The position numbers were made by a program, and so were the translations under genes. Source: Hemicentrotus pulcherrimus (lineage: Eukaryota; Echinodermata; Echinoidea; Camarodonta; Strongylocentrotidae). Taken from it: 10,066 nucleotides of DNA. Below are positions 7,411 to 10,066 of this stretch, piece by piece (position 1 is the first letter of the stretch; every line of letters starts with the position of its first letter). Where the stretch lies: contig BEXV01004322.1 in NCBI GenBank assembly GCA_003118195.1, positions 12,888-22,953 of the forward strand, written 5' to 3'. The notes beneath the pieces are model-generated. The model was not told the DNA's origin. It was given only the letters and a program-made list of their open reading frames with translations, and searched no databases.

Positions 7411-8601
7411 AAGGACTGGTGGTGATTTTAGATCATCAGTTAAAACCGTCAATGATCGATGCCCTGGATGCAACATAAACTGTGATGATACTACAAGTGC
7501 ACGCAATTTACTTTTTAATGTAACAGTCAGTCACTGAGTTTAACATTACAAATTGTTAACAGCACAAGAAAACACAAGACAGGTTTGTTGTAGTGGGATG
7601 TTAACTAGCCCCCCCCCCCACACACACGCGCGCGCAACCTCACACACATGCACGCAAAAGCACAAGCGCGTTCACCGTGGATTCGAGAAACGAGCTTGAC
7701 TTACATGAGAAGGAACACTCACCAAAGCATGGGATTTGGTGCACATTTTGTTCGCGGGCTTAAAGGCATCGTTTAAAAATGTTAAATCTGACATATAGCT
7801 CCGTGTAGTCTCATTTGAGAACGCCCCGTATCGGCATAGTCCAGCAGCCTAACATGTACGTTAGCCTATGGATTTTTACCCCCCAAATCGTTAAAATGTC
7901 ATTTTTTGGTTAAACGAAATTCATATCCACCCCGACGTACGTTATCACTAGCTCTTTCATTGGAACCCTTATGTTCCATTGACTTTTGGAAGTTCAACCA
8001 TCGTAATTTCATCAAAATAGGTCGCAATTAAGCTCGCCATTGCCTTTTTAAGACATGTACAACAAGTCGTTCTTTGCACTCAAATTACCACGCGATTGTA
8101 ATGGTTATAAGTCAAGCACCCGAAGGATAAGAAGCATGAATTATCATAGATCAGTTCTAATTTGATCATTTTGTTCACCCCCCGCCGTAATTTGTCCATT
8201 TAGTATAGGCAAGCATTTCCCGAGGTAAGCAAAAACATGTATATTTATTAACACCATGGACTATTCGATTATTTACAGAGGGTGGAATTGTGCACCATAT
8301 CAAACTCCCCTACTTTCAGTTTAGTATTTCATTGTATTTTGTAGTTTGGTAGGTTTATTTTACTAACTGTTTAATTATCAGATATCAATGATAGTTTAAA
8401 GATATGGAAAAGATTCTTGTATTTTATATTTAGCAAAGCTATCTCACATGCAAAATCACTATCGCCGATTGCCATCTGGTATATACGCGAATTAGCTACG
8501 TTTGTGCTGGTGAAAATGAGACAACCGGAGCAATATGGATGCCCGGCCCTACGTGTTATCAGTAGGGTGATCACACTGCCTGTACACACGGTCTGCTTTA
8601 T
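7411..8601. other. Downstream non-coding region
   Basis: Apart from the simple repeat at 7609-7670 I see no gene. The stretch 7780-8050 has the mixed composition of a dispersed repeat, but I found no internal proof. An open frame from 8375 into the CA repeat lacks recognisable motifs. Confidence 0.5.
7609..7670. repeat. C-run plus CA/CG alternating simple repeat
   Basis: Eleven C's (7609-7619) run into ACACACACGCGCGCGC, then CACACACATGCACGC and CAAGCGCG. This alternating purine-pyrimidine DNA is of Z-forming type and prone to length variation. Confidence 0.9.
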
Positions 8602-8645
8602 GCACACACACACACGCACACACACGCACACACACACACACACAA
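8602..8645. repeat. (CA)n microsatellite
   Basis: About 44 bp of CA dinucleotides with two CG interruptions. Open frames through it are repeat artefacts encoding His-Thr or Val-Cys runs. Confidence 0.95.
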
Positions 8646-9849
8646 CAACAGTCAGTTGGTAGAAATAGCAATTTTCGTAAATTTATTTTTAAAAAAAAGA
8701 ACAATATTTTTAAATTTGTATTTCACATATCTTTCAAGCATACCTTTAACTACAATTCTGTGTAGTTTCATTGTTATAGGCATGTGGGAACTATGTTAAC
8801 TTATTCATTAGAATATTGTCTTTTCAGCCATGTGTGACATATCCCGCTGATCGCCCATTGACTGTTATTCTGCATGGCGAAAATCCACCTCAATGTATAA
8901 AACTCCCCTACAAAAATGCAATATCATCATGTGTTTCCCTCATTGAATCAATTTTTTGTTTACACTCAAGGTAGCCACAACTGTACTGGGGTCACCAAAT
9001 TTTGTTTTTCTCTAAAATTCAGTCCCTGTGGAATGTTATGGCCTGTTGAATGGTTTCTCGGAAAATCGCCATAAATCCTAAAATTTGACATTTTTTTAAA
9101 GAAAAATATACGGTGATGTAGCTGAAAGTCTGCAAATTTTTTATCATTTGATCGGTTTTTCTGGATAATTTGTGAAACATATGAGGAAATAGGTGTAACG
9201 GTAATCCAAGTAATTTCCATCGCCATATTTTATCGGCATTGCAAAAATATTTGGAATGTAATATCAATATTTGGTGTAAATATGATCTATAAATATATGA
9301 TTTAAAAAATGCCAACAAAATTAACAGTTTGACTTTCCAATATATATATAATTAGCTGAAATGACCTAATATGCATATTTGATGAATATTCATATTTTAA
9401 AAAAATTTAAAATAAAATATATTTCCAAACCTGTCTGATAAACATAGGTAATAGATATTTTTTACTACAAAGATGATATTTTAGTGTCTGATCATTTAAT
9501 TTATTATTTGTGTCCAAGAAAGTGATGAATTAAGTTGTCAACTTTGTCGAATTTTGCCATTTTTGCCAATTTGACCATTTCTGGCAGGTTGTTCGGTAAT
9601 TTTGCGATATCAAAAAATGGTATAAAATCGCAATGCATTGACTGATTTCAATTCTGTTTTTTTGTTTTTTGAAGCTTTCATAAAGCTTGATAATTTGCAA
9701 TCATCAAATAACATGTCTTAGTTGTACTTATTTTTGGTTTACTATACCAATTATCATTTTCACTGATATTGTGTAATATTTGAGCCCTACAAAAAATAAT
9801 GGCATAATTAGCGAAAGTATTGAGTATTCTTGAGTATTATCCAGTGAGA
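8646..9849. other. AT-rich non-coding region
   Basis: Very AT-rich with short palindromes (AAGCTTT/AAAGCTT near 9672-9688; TTGCGAT/ATCGCAA near 9602-9635). Minus-strand open frames at 8966-9318 are low-complexity and overlap each other, with no family features. A stop-free stretch of 48 codons follows the acceptor-like TTTTCAG at 8827 but is unrecognisable. Confidence 0.55.
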
Positions 9850-9922
9850 AACAAATAACAAACAAAACAAAAACAAAAACAAACAATTGTTCCTATATTC
9901 ACCCTTAAACCCACCCTTAAAC
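9850..9922. repeat. (CAAAA)n-like tract and ACCCTTAAACC tandem pair
   Basis: An A-rich CAAA/CAAAA tract (9850-9885) is followed by ACCCTTAAACC repeated twice with a 12-bp period (9901-9922). Confidence 0.75.
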
Positions 9923-10066
9923 CATGAACCTACTACAGATGGACACTGAACGGTACGATAATACATTCATACACCTGACTCTGTCAAAAGTATCATAATG
10001 ACATTCTAAACATGCTTCCAGGCTTTGATCTCATCACGACCGCCGCCAGTCAGCCATAAAAACCCC

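Noticed and set aside
8371..8662. Protein-coding call across the CA microsatellite
   Set aside because: Both strands are open, and the ends are His-Thr or Val-Cys repeats derived from the microsatellite.
9019..9318. Minus-strand open frames of 86 and 99 residues
   Set aside because: Overlapping frames in AT-rich DNA, rich in Phe, Ile and Lys, without motifs.

Overview
This is eukaryotic, metazoan genomic DNA. It is AT-rich and mostly non-coding, with GT-AG introns, microsatellites, foldback elements and decayed tRNA-derived SINEs. The combination of an EGF module on a phase 1-1 exon, a very divergent six-bladed YWTD (LDL-receptor class B) propeller, and SINE tails of a type I associate with marine deuterostomes suggests an echinoderm (sea urchin or relative). 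A hemichordate or cephalochordate cannot be excluded from this window.

Layout. Positions 1-2316 hold no gene I can support. They contain a 183-bp foldback element (448-630), two oppositely oriented SINE remnants (about 1075-1212 on minus, 1290-1450 on plus), and a GC-richer cluster of dispersed short repeats (1669-2165). Positions 2317-7194 hold one plus-strand gene model of five exons (2317-2430, 2622-2891, 3580-3760, 4800-4936, 6914-7194). Splice phases are mutually consistent (1, 1, 2, 1) and give an unbroken 326-residue partial reading frame. Its 5' part, with any signal peptide, is not visible and probably lies outside the window.

The encoded protein starts with one EGF-like module. It then has six repeats aligning with the six blades of an LDLR-type propeller, with YWTD decayed to variants such as FWEN, YWSS, FYSI, FWTS and VWHD. 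In this family the propeller is normally closed by a second EGF module. Here the frame stops at 7194, and an EGF-like remnant follows in another frame (about 7193-7244). That remnant is cut off by a palindromic element at 7245-7410, which also carries an AATAAA hexamer. The gene's 3' end therefore looks remodelled or broken.

Intron 3 contains an exon-like remnant resembling the end of exon 3. Intron 4 contains a GC-rich patch with two near-identical CCAAT-containing repeats. From 7411 to the end I see no credible gene, only a C/CA/CG simple repeat, a CA microsatellite, AT-rich DNA and a (CAAAA)n tract. I see no virus, CRISPR array or novel multi-gene system. The interest lies in the divergent receptor-like gene and the mobile DNA at its 3' end.
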